Shown here: piece by piece, positions 54,269 through 63,579 of the stretch
Layout of the letters: each line of letters opens with the position of its first letter
Position numbering within the stretch: the first letter of the stretch is position 1
Source: Rhynchopus sp. YZ270_cl-10
Taxonomy: Eukaryota > Euglenozoa > Diplonemea > Diplonemida > Diplonemidae
DNA length: 64,000 bases
Assembly: GCA_964035575.1 (NCBI GenBank)
Contig: OZ037916.1
Span: 434,001 to 498,000 of the forward strand
Reading direction: 5' to 3'
Program-made: the position numbers and the translations under genes
Notes under the pieces: model-generated
What the model was told of the DNA's origin: nothing
The model's database searches: none
What the model saw: the letters and a program-made list of their open reading frames with translations, nothing else

Positions 54269-56932
54269 ATGTTGGGTGTATTGTACGCGACGTTGGCGGT
54301 AGCGTGGTCTGTCAACGTGGCCAACTGGAACATTCAGGTCTTCGGGACAACGAAGGCAGCGAACGCCACGCTCATGGCCTTCTACGCAGAGACCATTAAG
54401 GAATTCGACGTGACCTTTGTGCAGGAGATCCGCGACACGTCCGGCACAGCGTTCCCTGCGCTCTGCGCGCTTCTCGGTGCAGACTTCAAATGTGAGAACT
54501 CCTCCCGTGCAGGACGTTCCAACTCAAAGGAGCAATACGGTGTTGTGTACCGCCACAGCAAAGTCACCCTCAAGGAAATGAAAGACTACAACCCAGACAC
54601 ACGCGATAGGTGGGAACGTCCTCCTCTTCGCGCCACCTTCACCTTTGCAGGGGTGGATATGGACTTCTACAACGTGCACCTAAAGCCCTCTGAGGTGCAG
54701 CCTGAGCTTGCCTATATCGAAGGGATAGTGGATTATGGTGCGAAGGATAAAAATGCCGTCGTCCTTGGCGACCTGAACGCAGATTGCAGTTACTACACGC
54801 CGTCTGCGAACAAAGAGCTTTCGGACTGGAATTGGGTGATTTCTGAGTTTGAGGACACAACCGTGGCTGTCTCGACCTGTGCATATGACCGTATCATCAT
54901 CAACGATGCGGCCCTTCAGTACTACAAAGAGTACGGTGTGGTGCGCAAAGGTATCGACACAGAGGTGTCAGATCACTACCTCGTGTGGGCCAGGTTTGAG
55001 GTCCCAGATCCGTTTGATTCAACCCCAGCCCCGCCCACCCCAGCACCCCTTCCTAGCTCAACGGTGAAAGTGGCGAACTGGAACATCCAGGTCTTCGGGA
55101 CAACGAAGGCAGCTGACTCATCCCTCATGGCCTTCTACGCAAAGACCATTGCGGACTATGACGTGCTCTTTGTGCAGGAGATCCGCGACACATCCAACAC
55201 AGCGTTCCCTGCGCTCTGCGCGCTTCTCGATGCAGACTTCAAATGTGAGAACTCCTCCCGTGCAGGACGCTCCAACTCAAAGGAGCAATACGGTGTTGTG
55301 TACCGCCACAGCAAAGTCACCCTCAAGGGGATATTGGACTTCAACCCCGACACACAGGACAGATGGGAGCGGCCGCCCCTGCGTGCGGTGTTCGAGTTGG
55401 GCACTGCAAAGGAGGAGGTCGCCTTCTACAACATCCATCTGAAGCCCAGCGAGGTCAAGGCCGAGTTGGCGTACCTTGAAAGTGCAGTGACGGCAGACAC
55501 GTTTAAAGGTGCCAAGGTTGTGCTGGGGGACCTGAACGCAGGCTGCAGCTACTACAGCCCCACCAAGGAGCCTGAGTTCGACACCTGGGAGTGGGTGATC
55601 CCCGACCACGAGGACACAACCGTAGCGGTGTCTGCGTGTTGCTACGACAGGATCATCCTCAACGACGAGGCAAAGCCATTGTACAAGTCGCACGGCATCG
55701 TTCGCGAAGGCATCACGGATGCGCATTCTGATCACTTTCTGGTGTGGATGGAGATGGAGATCCCTGACATTGTCACTGCTGCACCGACTATTGCTCCTAC
55801 AGCTATCCCAACAGCCGTCCCAACAGCCGCCCCAACAGCTATCCCAGACACAACAGCTCCAAAGACGTCACCACCTCTAACAACCTCCCCCGTGACTGTT
55901 CCCCCGCAAACGAACGCACCTGCTACAAACCCCCCAGAGACGGGAGCGCCAAGCACTCAGCCACCTGCGACCGAAGTACCCATGACACTATCTCCCTCGA
56001 TACCCACTACCGACGCACCAAGCACTGACATTCCTGCTACCATGGCACCTGCCACAGCAGCACCTGCCACCACAGCACCCGCTACCACAGCACCTGCCAC
56101 AAACCCACCGAAAACCACTGCACCGTTGACAGCAGCGCCAGCAACATCTGCACCACCGACGCTTGCACCGACAGATGCGCCACCGACGCTGACACCGACA
56201 GCGTTGCCTGACGGGCACACAGCGGAACCCACAGCGATCCCCACAGCAGTACCGACAGCTGTGCCAACGGCAGTGCCAACAGCGGAACCCACAGCAACGC
56301 CCACAGCAGTACCAACATCAGTACCAACATCAGTACCAACAGCAGTACCAACAGCAGCGCCAACAGCAGCGCCAACGGCAGTACCAACAGTCGCACCCAC
56401 ATCTATGCCCACCACAGCACCAACAGCAGTGCCAATGTCTACGGCAGCACCAACAACAGCATCCACCACGTCTTCCCCTTCTACGTTGTCACCTACACCT
56501 GCGCCACCGACAGCTGCACCTACATCGTTGCCCGACGGGCAAACGGCAGCACCAACAGCAACACCAACGGCACAACCAACGGCAAATCCCGCTGCAGTAC
56601 CCACAGCAGTACCGCAGTCACGCGCACCAACAGGGGCACCTACGGCACAGCCAGGACAGGCAAAAACATCTGCACCACCGAGCACAGGTGGTGCAGGAGT
56701 GAACCAGAAGGACGACGACGACGACAGCGATTCGCACACGCACTGGTGGGTGATCATTGTGGTGGTTGCCGTGGTCGTGCTTGTCAGCGGTGCACTCATG
56801 ATCTTCGTCTACTTCAGGAAGAAGAAGGGCATCCTGCACATCTCAGACATGTCTTCAGTAGAAGAATATGGTTCTCACTCCGACGAAATGTCTGTCCACA
56901 ACGCCCCGTCTGTAACCTTCACCTCGTTGTGA
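54269..56932 (+). CDS. Membrane-anchored protein with two DNase I domains (887 aa)
   Basis: The start is the ATG at 54269; the two codons upstream are open but lack an ATG. Residues 1-14 are a short signal peptide. Domain 1 (about 16-250) and domain 2 (about 266-500) are each full DNase I-type endonuclease folds. Both keep the catalytic set: E53/E304 (QEIRD), E88/E339 (SKEQY), H137/H390 (HLKPSE), D168-N170/D421-N423 (GDLNA), D207/D460 (YDRI), H236/H489 (SDH). Resemblance to animal DNase I extends to EDTTVAVSTCAYDRI, closer than to generic EEP phosphatases. Residues about 505-805 form a Thr/Pro/Ala stalk, likely O-glycosylated. A membrane helix lies at about 824-847, then a 40-residue cytoplasmic tail. 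Predicted role: digestion of extracellular DNA at the cell surface for phosphate and nucleosides. Most family members are single-domain secreted enzymes, so tandem domains on a stalk are unusual. Confidence 0.93.
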   Translation: MLGVLYATLAVAWSVNVANWNIQVFGTTKAANATLMAFYAETIKEFDVTFVQEIRDTSGTAFPALCALLGADFKCENSSRAGRSNSKEQYGVVYRHSKVTLKEMKDYNPDTRDRWERPPLRATFTFAGVDMDFYNVHLKPSEVQPELAYIEGIVDYGAKDKNAVVLGDLNADCSYYTPSANKELSDWNWVISEFEDTTVAVSTCAYDRIIINDAALQYYKEYGVVRKGIDTEVSDHYLVWARFEVPDPFDSTPAPPTPAPLPSSTVKVANWNIQVFGTTKAADSSLMAFYAKTIADYDVLFVQEIRDTSNTAFPALCALLDADFKCENSSRAGRSNSKEQYGVVYRHSKVTLKGILDFNPDTQDRWERPPLRAVFELGTAKEEVAFYNIHLKPSEVKAELAYLESAVTADTFKGAKVVLGDLNAGCSYYSPTKEPEFDTWEWVIPDHEDTTVAVSACCYDRIILNDEAKPLYKSHGIVREGITDAHSDHFLVWMEMEIPDIVTAAPTIAPTAIPTAVPTAAPTAIPDTTAPKTSPPLTTSPVTVPPQTNAPATNPPETGAPSTQPPATEVPMTLSPSIPTTDAPSTDIPATMAPATAAPATTAPATTAPATNPPKTTAPLTAAPATSAPPTLAPTDAPPTLTPTALPDGHTAEPTAIPTAVPTAVPTAVPTAEPTATPTAVPTSVPTSVPTAVPTAAPTAAPTAVPTVAPTSMPTTAPTAVPMSTAAPTTASTTSSPSTLSPTPAPPTAAPTSLPDGQTAAPTATPTAQPTANPAAVPTAVPQSRAPTGAPTAQPGQAKTSAPPSTGGAGVNQKDDDDDSDSHTHWWVIIVVVAVVVLVSGALMIFVYFRKKKGILHISDMSSVEEYGSHSDEMSVHNAPSVTFTSL

Positions 56933-57750
56933 TGAAAAACATCATTCCCACGAAACAGAAATAATAACTGACATGGGATCCTCTGTGCGTTGGAGTGGAA
57001 AGGAGGGAGGGTTTTCCCAAGTCCAAAATGTTGTACTTGTCCTGGATCCATTTTGCACCACTATCTTTCCTCAAAACAAATTTGGCTTATATAAAACAAC
57101 AAAACAGTCCCTGCTCCCGAACTTGGCTGGTTCTGTTTTTTTCTCCCTTTCTGTTTGATTTTTTATTTGAAAGAATGCAAAAATAAATGAATCCCAACAG
57201 CAGAGTGTGTTCACAAACATTACATATGGGGTTTTTTTCTTTTCAACAATTATTTTTTGGTAAATTTTTCAGCCTCTTTTGCAAAGATGACTAAGCACAA
57301 GAGGCTTAGGGTTATTTTATAAACTTTTCTTTGTTCGTGTTGGACGTGTGATCTCTTGAGGTTTACTCATATTTGTATCAAATGCAACCCTCGAAGTAGA
57401 TTTAGGGAAAGCATGGCAACATGGCTCGGATCCACCCACGGTGTGCTGGTTTCGCAGAAAAGGTACATAGTGCACAAGAGGGCGTTGCATTTTTTCAGTC
57501 GGTTTAAAATGTTCTTGGTTTGGCATTCATATCTGTTTTCTGGTTTTGTGAAATGGTTCTTTCTATTCCGTTCGTTTTCCCCTCTCTTTTCGATGTACAC
57601 CTGATGTATTTTCTTATTGTTTTTCTCATATTTTTTTCTGGCAGTAACTGATCGGACAACTTAGATACTATCAACCGTTCTTTGTAGCAAACAGATGTAT
57701 GTATGAGAGAGGCCTTTTCCCTGCATTTCTTTTGCATCGTCAACTCTTTT
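56933..57750 (+). other. Spacer after the nuclease gene
   Basis: A spacer motif copy lies at 57284-57312 (AGATGACTAAGCACAAGAGG). Otherwise T-rich sequence without a credible gene. Confidence 0.45.
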
Positions 57751-57754
57751 ATCT

Positions 57755-57940
57755 CACCCCTCTGGGGTTCGATCAGCTACAGAGCGCCAGTGTGCTTTGG
57801 GTCCCAAAACATTTGGGACCCTATCAACTATCAGTATTATTGGTACCGGATAAGGGTCTAGAACCCTCAAGGTTTTTGTGGTCTCGTGGTAAGTGGCCAA
57901 CTATGTGGTATGGGCCTCAAACCACTGAACCACAGTAACA
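57755..57940 (-). repeat. tRNA-like (possibly SINE-like) sequence
   Basis: Read on the minus strand, TGTGGTTCAGTGGTTTGAGG (A-box-like, similar to the 5' half of a glycine tRNA) is followed about 56 bp later by GAGGGTTCTAGACCCTT, a perfect 5-bp stem with a 7-base loop like a T-arm (B box GGTTCTAGACC), then TATCCGGTACCA. I cannot pair an acceptor stem, so this is not a functional tRNA. A tRNA-derived SINE head fits best. Only one copy is in the window, so the family is unproven. Confidence 0.3.
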
Positions 57941-58266
57941 CTACAGCAATATGGTCTCCAGAGTCCCCCCCAATCTCATTGTCTGCAACTCTCCAGGAGG
58001 GATGTATGAAACCTCTGTGCATCCTGACCCTGGCTATGTCGTATTGAGTTCAGAACCCAAAATGTCTTTTTAAAGGTGGCCACTGGTTCATCGATATTTT
58101 GGGAATTTTCTCGATCAAATAGAGTTGTCAGACATTAAGTAGGGGGGTAACCTGGATACTAAAGAGAGCATCTTGTTGTTTGATGCCGAGAACAGAGGAG
58201 AACTGTGCACTGACTTCGGAAGCAAAAAAGGCTGTCACATGACAGGGAAAGGAGGTAATGCCAGGT
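57941..58266 (+). other. Spacer, nothing recognised
   Basis: Unique-looking mixed sequence between the tRNA-like block and the foldback minisatellite. No gene, no repeat seen. Confidence 0.4.
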
Positions 58267-59037
58267 TGAGGTGATCCAGCGCACACTTTTCCACACTTTT
58301 TCACACCGTGAAAACATGTGAAAATAAGTGAAAACGTGTGAAACCAAGGTGAAAATGTGTGAAATCAAGTGAAAACATGTGAAACCAAGTGAAAATATGT
58401 GAAAACATGTGAAACCAAGTGAAAATGTGTGAAACCAAGTGAAAATATGTGAAACCATGTGAAAATATGTGAAACCATGTGAAAACATGTGAAACCAAGT
58501 GAAAATGTGTGAAACCATGTGAAAACACCAAGTTTTTTTTCTGGAGGAATCCACTCAGAGTGCGTGAAGCAGTTTTTTTTTCACTTTCGTACACACTTTT
58601 TCACACCGTGAAAACATGTGAAAATAAGTGAAAACGTGTGAAACCAAGGTGAAAATGTGTGAAATCAAGTGAAAACATGTGAAACCAAGTGAAAATATGT
58701 GAAAACATGTGAAACCAAGTGAAAATGTGTGAAACCAAGTGAAAATATGTGAAACCATGTGAAAATATGTGAAACCATGTGAAAACATGTGAAACCAAGT
58801 GAAAATGTGTGAAACCATGTGAAAACACCAAGTTTTTTTTCTGGAGGAATCCACTCAGAGTGCGTGAAGCAGTTTTTTTTTCACTTTCGTACACACTTTT
58901 TCACACCGTGAAAACATGTGAAAATAAGTGAAAACGTGTGAAACCAAGGTGAAAATGTGTGAAACCATGTGAAAATGTGTGAAAATGTGTGAAACCAAGT
59001 GAAAATGTGTGAAAAAGCGTGAGACTGGATCACCTCA
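58267..59037. mobile_element. Foldback element filled with a 300-bp tandem repeat
   Basis: The ends are TGAGGTGATCCAG and CTGGATCACCTCA. Inside, a 300-bp unit starting ACACTTTTTCACACCGTG occurs at about 58283, 58583 and (partial) 58891. Each unit is itself a ladder of 10-11-bp GTGAAAACATGTGAAACC words. No clean target duplication. Minus-strand frames (His/Phe/Thr repeats) are artefacts of the ladder. Confidence 0.65.
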
Positions 59038-61330
59038 TAGGTGGCCAGGATATTGTGCAGGAAAAAAAAGAGAGTTACATCATTTTTAGTGTAACACTCC
59101 AGGTATTCGTTCCGTGGAGTTTCAGTGCCTGCGTCCCCGAGGCGTTTTTTGCGCTATCAACTTCACTTTATATTATTAAAATGTAGACCTCAGTGTGCAA
59201 AACTCTCTTTTCGCCCTTCGGCATTTGAGCAGTCAGAACGCACCTTTCCTAGCTCCCTTTTGGCTGGGTGGTTGTCGATACAAAAAAAAATATATATAGT
59301 GGAGTTCATCTTCGGGTGTCTACACTAAAACAACCAAGTTTTCAAAAAAAAGGAAAAAAAAAGAACAAAAGGAAGGGACACCAGCAAGAGGTGAGCACCA
59401 GAGGGGCACGGATTCATTAGGAATTCCCTGAGCTGTGTGTGCACAAACCTCCCATCCCCCCCTTCCTACAACCATCGCATGAGGCGGTCATTTGACCGTT
59501 TTTTCCCCCTTTTTTGGATCCCATATTTCAAAAATAACTATTTGTTGCAATGCAATAAAGTAGACTTTGTCTTAGCAAGGGTACACCCGGCCACCATACT
59601 GCAGACGCTACACTGCAAGAGCAAAGAAGCGAGTGTAGTTGATGTACTTTGATGTGAGTGAGCCTACACGAACGATCGTGGAGGATCATCAGAGGCAGCA
59701 GCAAAGGGACACCCACCGAGGTGAAGTCCGCTTTATTTTTGTGCAATACGTAATGGGGCAAACAACGCTCTGTAAGTGAGCGAGTTACCCCCATTGTTTC
59801 CTCCACTCTCTCTCCCCCTTATATCACTTTCTTTTAAAAGGTGTTGTTGTCTTATTGAGACCGGCTTTCATTCTCTCTTCTGACACTTCACACAAAATGT
59901 GCTTGCTATTTATTATTATCAGGTCCGGATACTTCCTTAGCGTGGAACACGTAGCCTATGTTTTTTTTGATTTTTTTTTTTGATTTGATGACGTAGCTTA
60001 AAAGGAGAAATAGTTTTCCTCCGATACGGTCGCCAATCACCCCCCTCCGGCAAGGTAATTGTGCAACGAAAAAATCTTTTTTCCTACCTTTTACTTACCT
60101 ATCAGAGTTATTACTTACAGGGAGGAGGGCTTGGCGTAGTTGTTCTGGGTGAGAGAGAGGGGGTATTTAGTTGCTGCAAATCACAGCAACACAAAACAAA
60201 ACAAAAAATAAAGAAAGTGCAGGTAATGGCTGACTGGTGTATTTTAATTTTTTGGGAGAACCCAAGAAGGTTTTTTCTCTAATTAACCCAACTAACCCTG
60301 TGTTTCTTATTCAATTGTATCCGTAATATTTACCCCCCCCTCCTCTTCATTGGTGACTACGCAGGAAAAGATTGGGTTCAGTTTCTGTTGTTGACCGCAG
60401 AGTATTTATGCTTTCATCCATGGCTGGCGTATGTGAGTCAGTTAGGAGGTGTCTGCATTCATACTATTCATTTTAGTTTTTTTTAAGTGCTGTCAGCATT
60501 CAGAAGTCTTGGTGCTTAAGAAACTGATGAGGTGGCTCAGCTGGTTCATCTTTTGACCCTCTCAAATACTTTCAATTCTGTGAACTGAAAGTATATGAAT
60601 CTAATGTTTCTCTTTACTTCTAGGTGTGTGTGTACCAGAGGCACATTCATCTTACACGGTTTATTCACTGTCACGAGAGGGCTTTGCCTTTTCAAGGCGG
60701 AGCATGCATTTTAAAAAAGACGCTTTTATAATTACCCCCTTTGGAAAAAAGGATATCCTCCCTTTCCCAGCACCCTTTTCTTTTTCTTTTTTCTTTTTAA
60801 AGTAGGCTAATGTTCAGGCGCTTCTGGGAGCCCTTTCATTACTTCCGTGTGTTTCTAATGTTTACGTAGTACTTATTGCTTTATTTATGTGCATTCCACC
60901 TGGGCTGGCATCGTGGGTGGGTCAGTTAAGAGGTGTGCATCAATAACTATTCCTTTTTGTTCTAGCGTATTTATTTTTTTGACAAAATTAAAATTGCATC
61001 CCTCTTGACGCATCATTTTTAATTGCTTATTACCCCAAATTTGAAGGGCATTAGTTTGGTCTGGAAACAAGAGAAAACGTAAAAAAAAAAAAACAAAAGC
61101 AAAAAAAGGTGTAAATGAAGCTCATCTTCATCTACACTTAATACAACCAAGTTTTCAAAAAAAAAAAAAAATCAAATATAATCAAATGGTTGTGTACCTG
61201 TCTGTGAATGCATCGTAGCAAATTAGAGAGTGGCGATGCTTGTACAGAACCTTACAGTTGTTGTTTTTTTTTTTTTTTCTCCCAGGTGACTGAGCACAGA
61301 GAGGCTTAGGTTCATCTCACAATACTTTAC
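59038..61330 (+). other. Spacer with several repeated motifs, no gene
   Basis: Motif copies include GCGCTATCAACTTCAC (59150), TCTACACTAAAACAACCAAG (59319), GGCTGGC...GTCAGTTAGGAGGTG (60423), TGAGGTGGCTCAGCTGGTTC (60527, A-box-like), CACGAGAGGGCTTTG (60672), GGCTGGCATCGTGGGTGGG (60904) and AGGTGACTGAGCACAGAGAG (61286). No frame looks like a gene. Confidence 0.5.
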
Positions 61331-61344
61331 TGGTGTGATTCAGG

Positions 61345-61478
61345 GGGTACGGAGAACCCACGGACAACCCACGGAAGAACCACGGGGGAACCACGGAGAA
61401 CTGTTTCAGGCTATATTAAGATTTGCGGAGCACCTTCGGGAGAACCACGGGGGAACCACGGAGAATCCGTTTGGGTGA
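61345..61478 (+). repeat. Degenerate GGAGAACCACGG minisatellite
   Basis: GGAGAACC, GGGAACCACGG and AGAACCACGGG words recur about nine times in two clusters separated by a short AT-rich stretch. Confidence 0.7.
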
Positions 61479-61558
61479 TCACACCATAATTTACCTTTTT
61501 TTTTTTTGATGTGTGCGCAATGAACGGCAAATGAGAGGTGTATACGGGTGAATGCGTA

Positions 61559-62146
61559 AAACCCCCCCTCCCCTAAATTTCACTACGATTTTTGATTTTT
61601 TTTTATTTCTGTTGGGAGGCTATGAGAGGTCGAGGTGCATGTACAAGGGGTGTTTGGGGGGTCTGGGGGGCCTGGGGACCCTGGGAGGGTGTTTGGGGGT
61701 CTTTTTTATGATGTGCGACGCTTTTTTGGACATGAACGTGTATTGTGGCCCGTCTTACCACAGGTTTTACACGTTTTATGTGAAACTGAGGAAACTGAAG
61801 AAATAAAAGACCGCGTTCTCTTAGCCATGCGGTGACGGGCGGTCATCTCTTCTTCTTCTTGAGGGACAGGATCGTGCTCCTCGTCAGAGGAGTCACCGAT
61901 TATATCGTCTGTGTTGAGTCCAACTCTGGGCATTCTTTATGCGTCTATCTGTTCTGGGGGTAGGGAGTAAAAATAGCCCAAAAACACGCAAAAATACCCC
62001 AAAATGGGTCAAAATAAGTATATTTTTTCCCAAAAGCCCCCAAAACCCGCCGGAAAATGGTTTTGGGGGTGGTTCTGGGCAGTTTTCGGCGCTGATTTCT
62101 GGTAAAACCTCAAAAATCGTAGTGAAATTTAGGGGAGGGGGGGTTT
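61559..62146. mobile_element. 588-bp inverted-repeat element with perfect 37-bp ends, TA duplication
   Basis: The terminal inverted repeats are perfect over 37 bp, beginning AAACCCCCCCTCCCCTAAAT, with TA on each side (61557-61558, 62147-62148). The perfect ends suggest recent movement. A small zinc-knuckle frame lies inside on the minus strand. Too short for a full transposase; likely a derivative of a larger autonomous DNA transposon. Confidence 0.85.
61706..61933 (-). CDS. Small acidic protein with CCHC zinc knuckle inside the DNA element (75 aa)
   Basis: ATG on the minus strand at 61933, stop TAA. Residues about 9-29 are acidic (DDIIGDSSDEEHDPVPQEEE). Residues about 53-69 (CKTCGKTGHNTRSC) form a C-x2-C-x4-H-x4-C zinc knuckle, followed by a basic tail. 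Knuckles of this form occur at the C-terminus of several transposase families and in nucleic-acid-binding proteins. Because it lies inside the 588-bp inverted-repeat element, I read it as the remaining tail of a transposase or a small element-encoded accessory protein. Confidence 0.4.
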   Translation of the reverse strand: MPRVGLNTDDIIGDSSDEEHDPVPQEEEEMTARHRMAKRTRSFISSVSSVSHKTCKTCGKTGHNTRSCPKKRRTS

Positions 62147-62149
62147 TAA

Positions 62150-62757
62150 GCATCGACCCATACATCTTTGCAGATGATCTTTTTTTAGAGCATATCAGAT
62201 GTAAAACCACGACAAATAGTTGGGGTGTCCACCCCCTGGTACAGCCGGTTGTACCAAAGGTACACTGTTCACGAGAGGGCTTTGTATTTCAACTACCTTT
62301 TTTTGGATCTGATTATCATCTTTTTAAGACGTGCTAGCCCATGAGGCACATTCATCATACAAACGTTCTTTTTTTCTTTTTTATTCAAGCATTTTATTAT
62401 GCCTGCAATCCATTGAGGGTGTCTGCATTAAAGAACCAAAAACTCTACTAAGATGTGTGTGCACAAAAAGGAACACATTTCATCTTTCAAGTTTTTTTTT
62501 TTTTTCATTTCTATGCAGCTCAGTTATTGACATCAGGAAATCGTGATGACGGAAGAAATTGTTTTTTTTTTCCCCCCTCTTCATTTTCCACACTTTCTTT
62601 TTATACACCAATTGTCCTAAAGTCAATTTCTGCACAAAGGGGGGACATTTCGTCGTCGATTACTCAAATAACCTTCTTTTTATCACAAATACGATACTGT
62701 GGAAGAGAGCAAAGTGTTCCAAATATTTGCACATCCTTACAAAGGGTGTTCTTTATT
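62150..62757 (+). other. Spacer, no gene
   Basis: Motif copies at 62267 (TTCACGAGAGGGCTTTGTAT) and 62336-62362 (GAGGCACATTCATCATAC). T-rich. Nothing else. Confidence 0.45.
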
Positions 62758-62817
62758 TTATTCCCCTGGGAAATAAAGTATACGAAGGATTTGGCACTTT
62801 TAGCGGGATTTTATTTA

Positions 62818-63547
62818 CTGGGGGGGGGGGGGGGGGGGGGCGAATAAGAGATCAGGGGTGAATAAGAGATCAGGTTGAGATTTTGGGGGGTTTTTTTTTT
62901 TTTTTTTTTTGCATGCGACAGGCATGGATGTCCAAAGTACTTGAAGTATATCAAGTACTTGATCCCCCAAAAAATCCAATACTTGATACTTCAAGTACTT
63001 GACACCCTATTTTTTTTTCTAGTACTTTTTTACTTGTTCTCCCTCTGTCAAGTACTTTTTTCACAAAAAAAACGTCAAGTACTTGATCAAGTACAAAAAA
63101 AAGTGGGTACTTGATCAAGTACTTGACGTTTTTTTGCGAAAACAAGTACTTGACAGACTCTGCCAGAGGGTAAAAAAGTAAAAAAGTACGAGAAAAAAAA
63201 AATAGGGTATCAAGTACTTGATTTCTGTCAAGTACTTGATCAATCTTCAAGTACTTGACTGTCATTTTGAGAGGAAAAAAAAGGGGGGTCAAGTACTTCA
63301 AGTACCATAAAAAATCCGAAAAAAGTACTTCAAGTACTTTGGACATCCATGGACAGGGTTTTATCTTGAAATTTTTTTTTGAAATTTTACCCTGTCTACC
63401 CGGTCTGGCAAAAAAGTGGTCAAAATATTTTTTTTGCCTCCGGCGAAAATGTCTTTTTGCTTTTTTTCCCCCAAAAATTTTTTTTTATTTCTGGCTCGTC
63501 CGTTCGCCTAATAAGAGATGCCACATCTCTTATTCGCCCCCCCCCAG
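62818..63547. mobile_element. 730-bp inverted-repeat element, TA duplication (CTGGGG family)
   Basis: The left end is CTG, a G run, then GCGAATAAGAGAT. The right end is the complement ATCTCTTATTCGC, a C run and CAG. TA flanks both (62816-62817, 63548-63549). Same end design as 21527-21922. Another element is nested inside it. Confidence 0.8.
62923..63351. mobile_element. 429-bp nested element made of CAAGTACTTG ladders
   Basis: The ends are CATGGATGTCCAAAGTACTT and the complement. A perfect 6-bp direct repeat GACAGG flanks it (62917-62922, 63352-63357). The inside has many AAGTACTT palindromes spaced irregularly and mirrored about a centre near 63100. No coding frame beyond chance. Confidence 0.75.
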
Positions 63548-63579
63548 TAATGATAATTTCACGCTAAATTTTGGTACAT

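Noticed and set aside
55957-56799. Val/Gly/Ala-rich 280-codon frame on the minus strand
   Set aside because: Antisense of the Thr/Pro/Ala stalk of the nuclease gene.
57843-57935. Functional tRNA on the minus strand
   Set aside because: No acceptor stem and too long a gap between A and B boxes; treated as tRNA-like repeat instead.
58159-58894. Minus-strand frames rich in His, Phe, Thr
   Set aside because: Translation of the GTGAAA ladder repeat.
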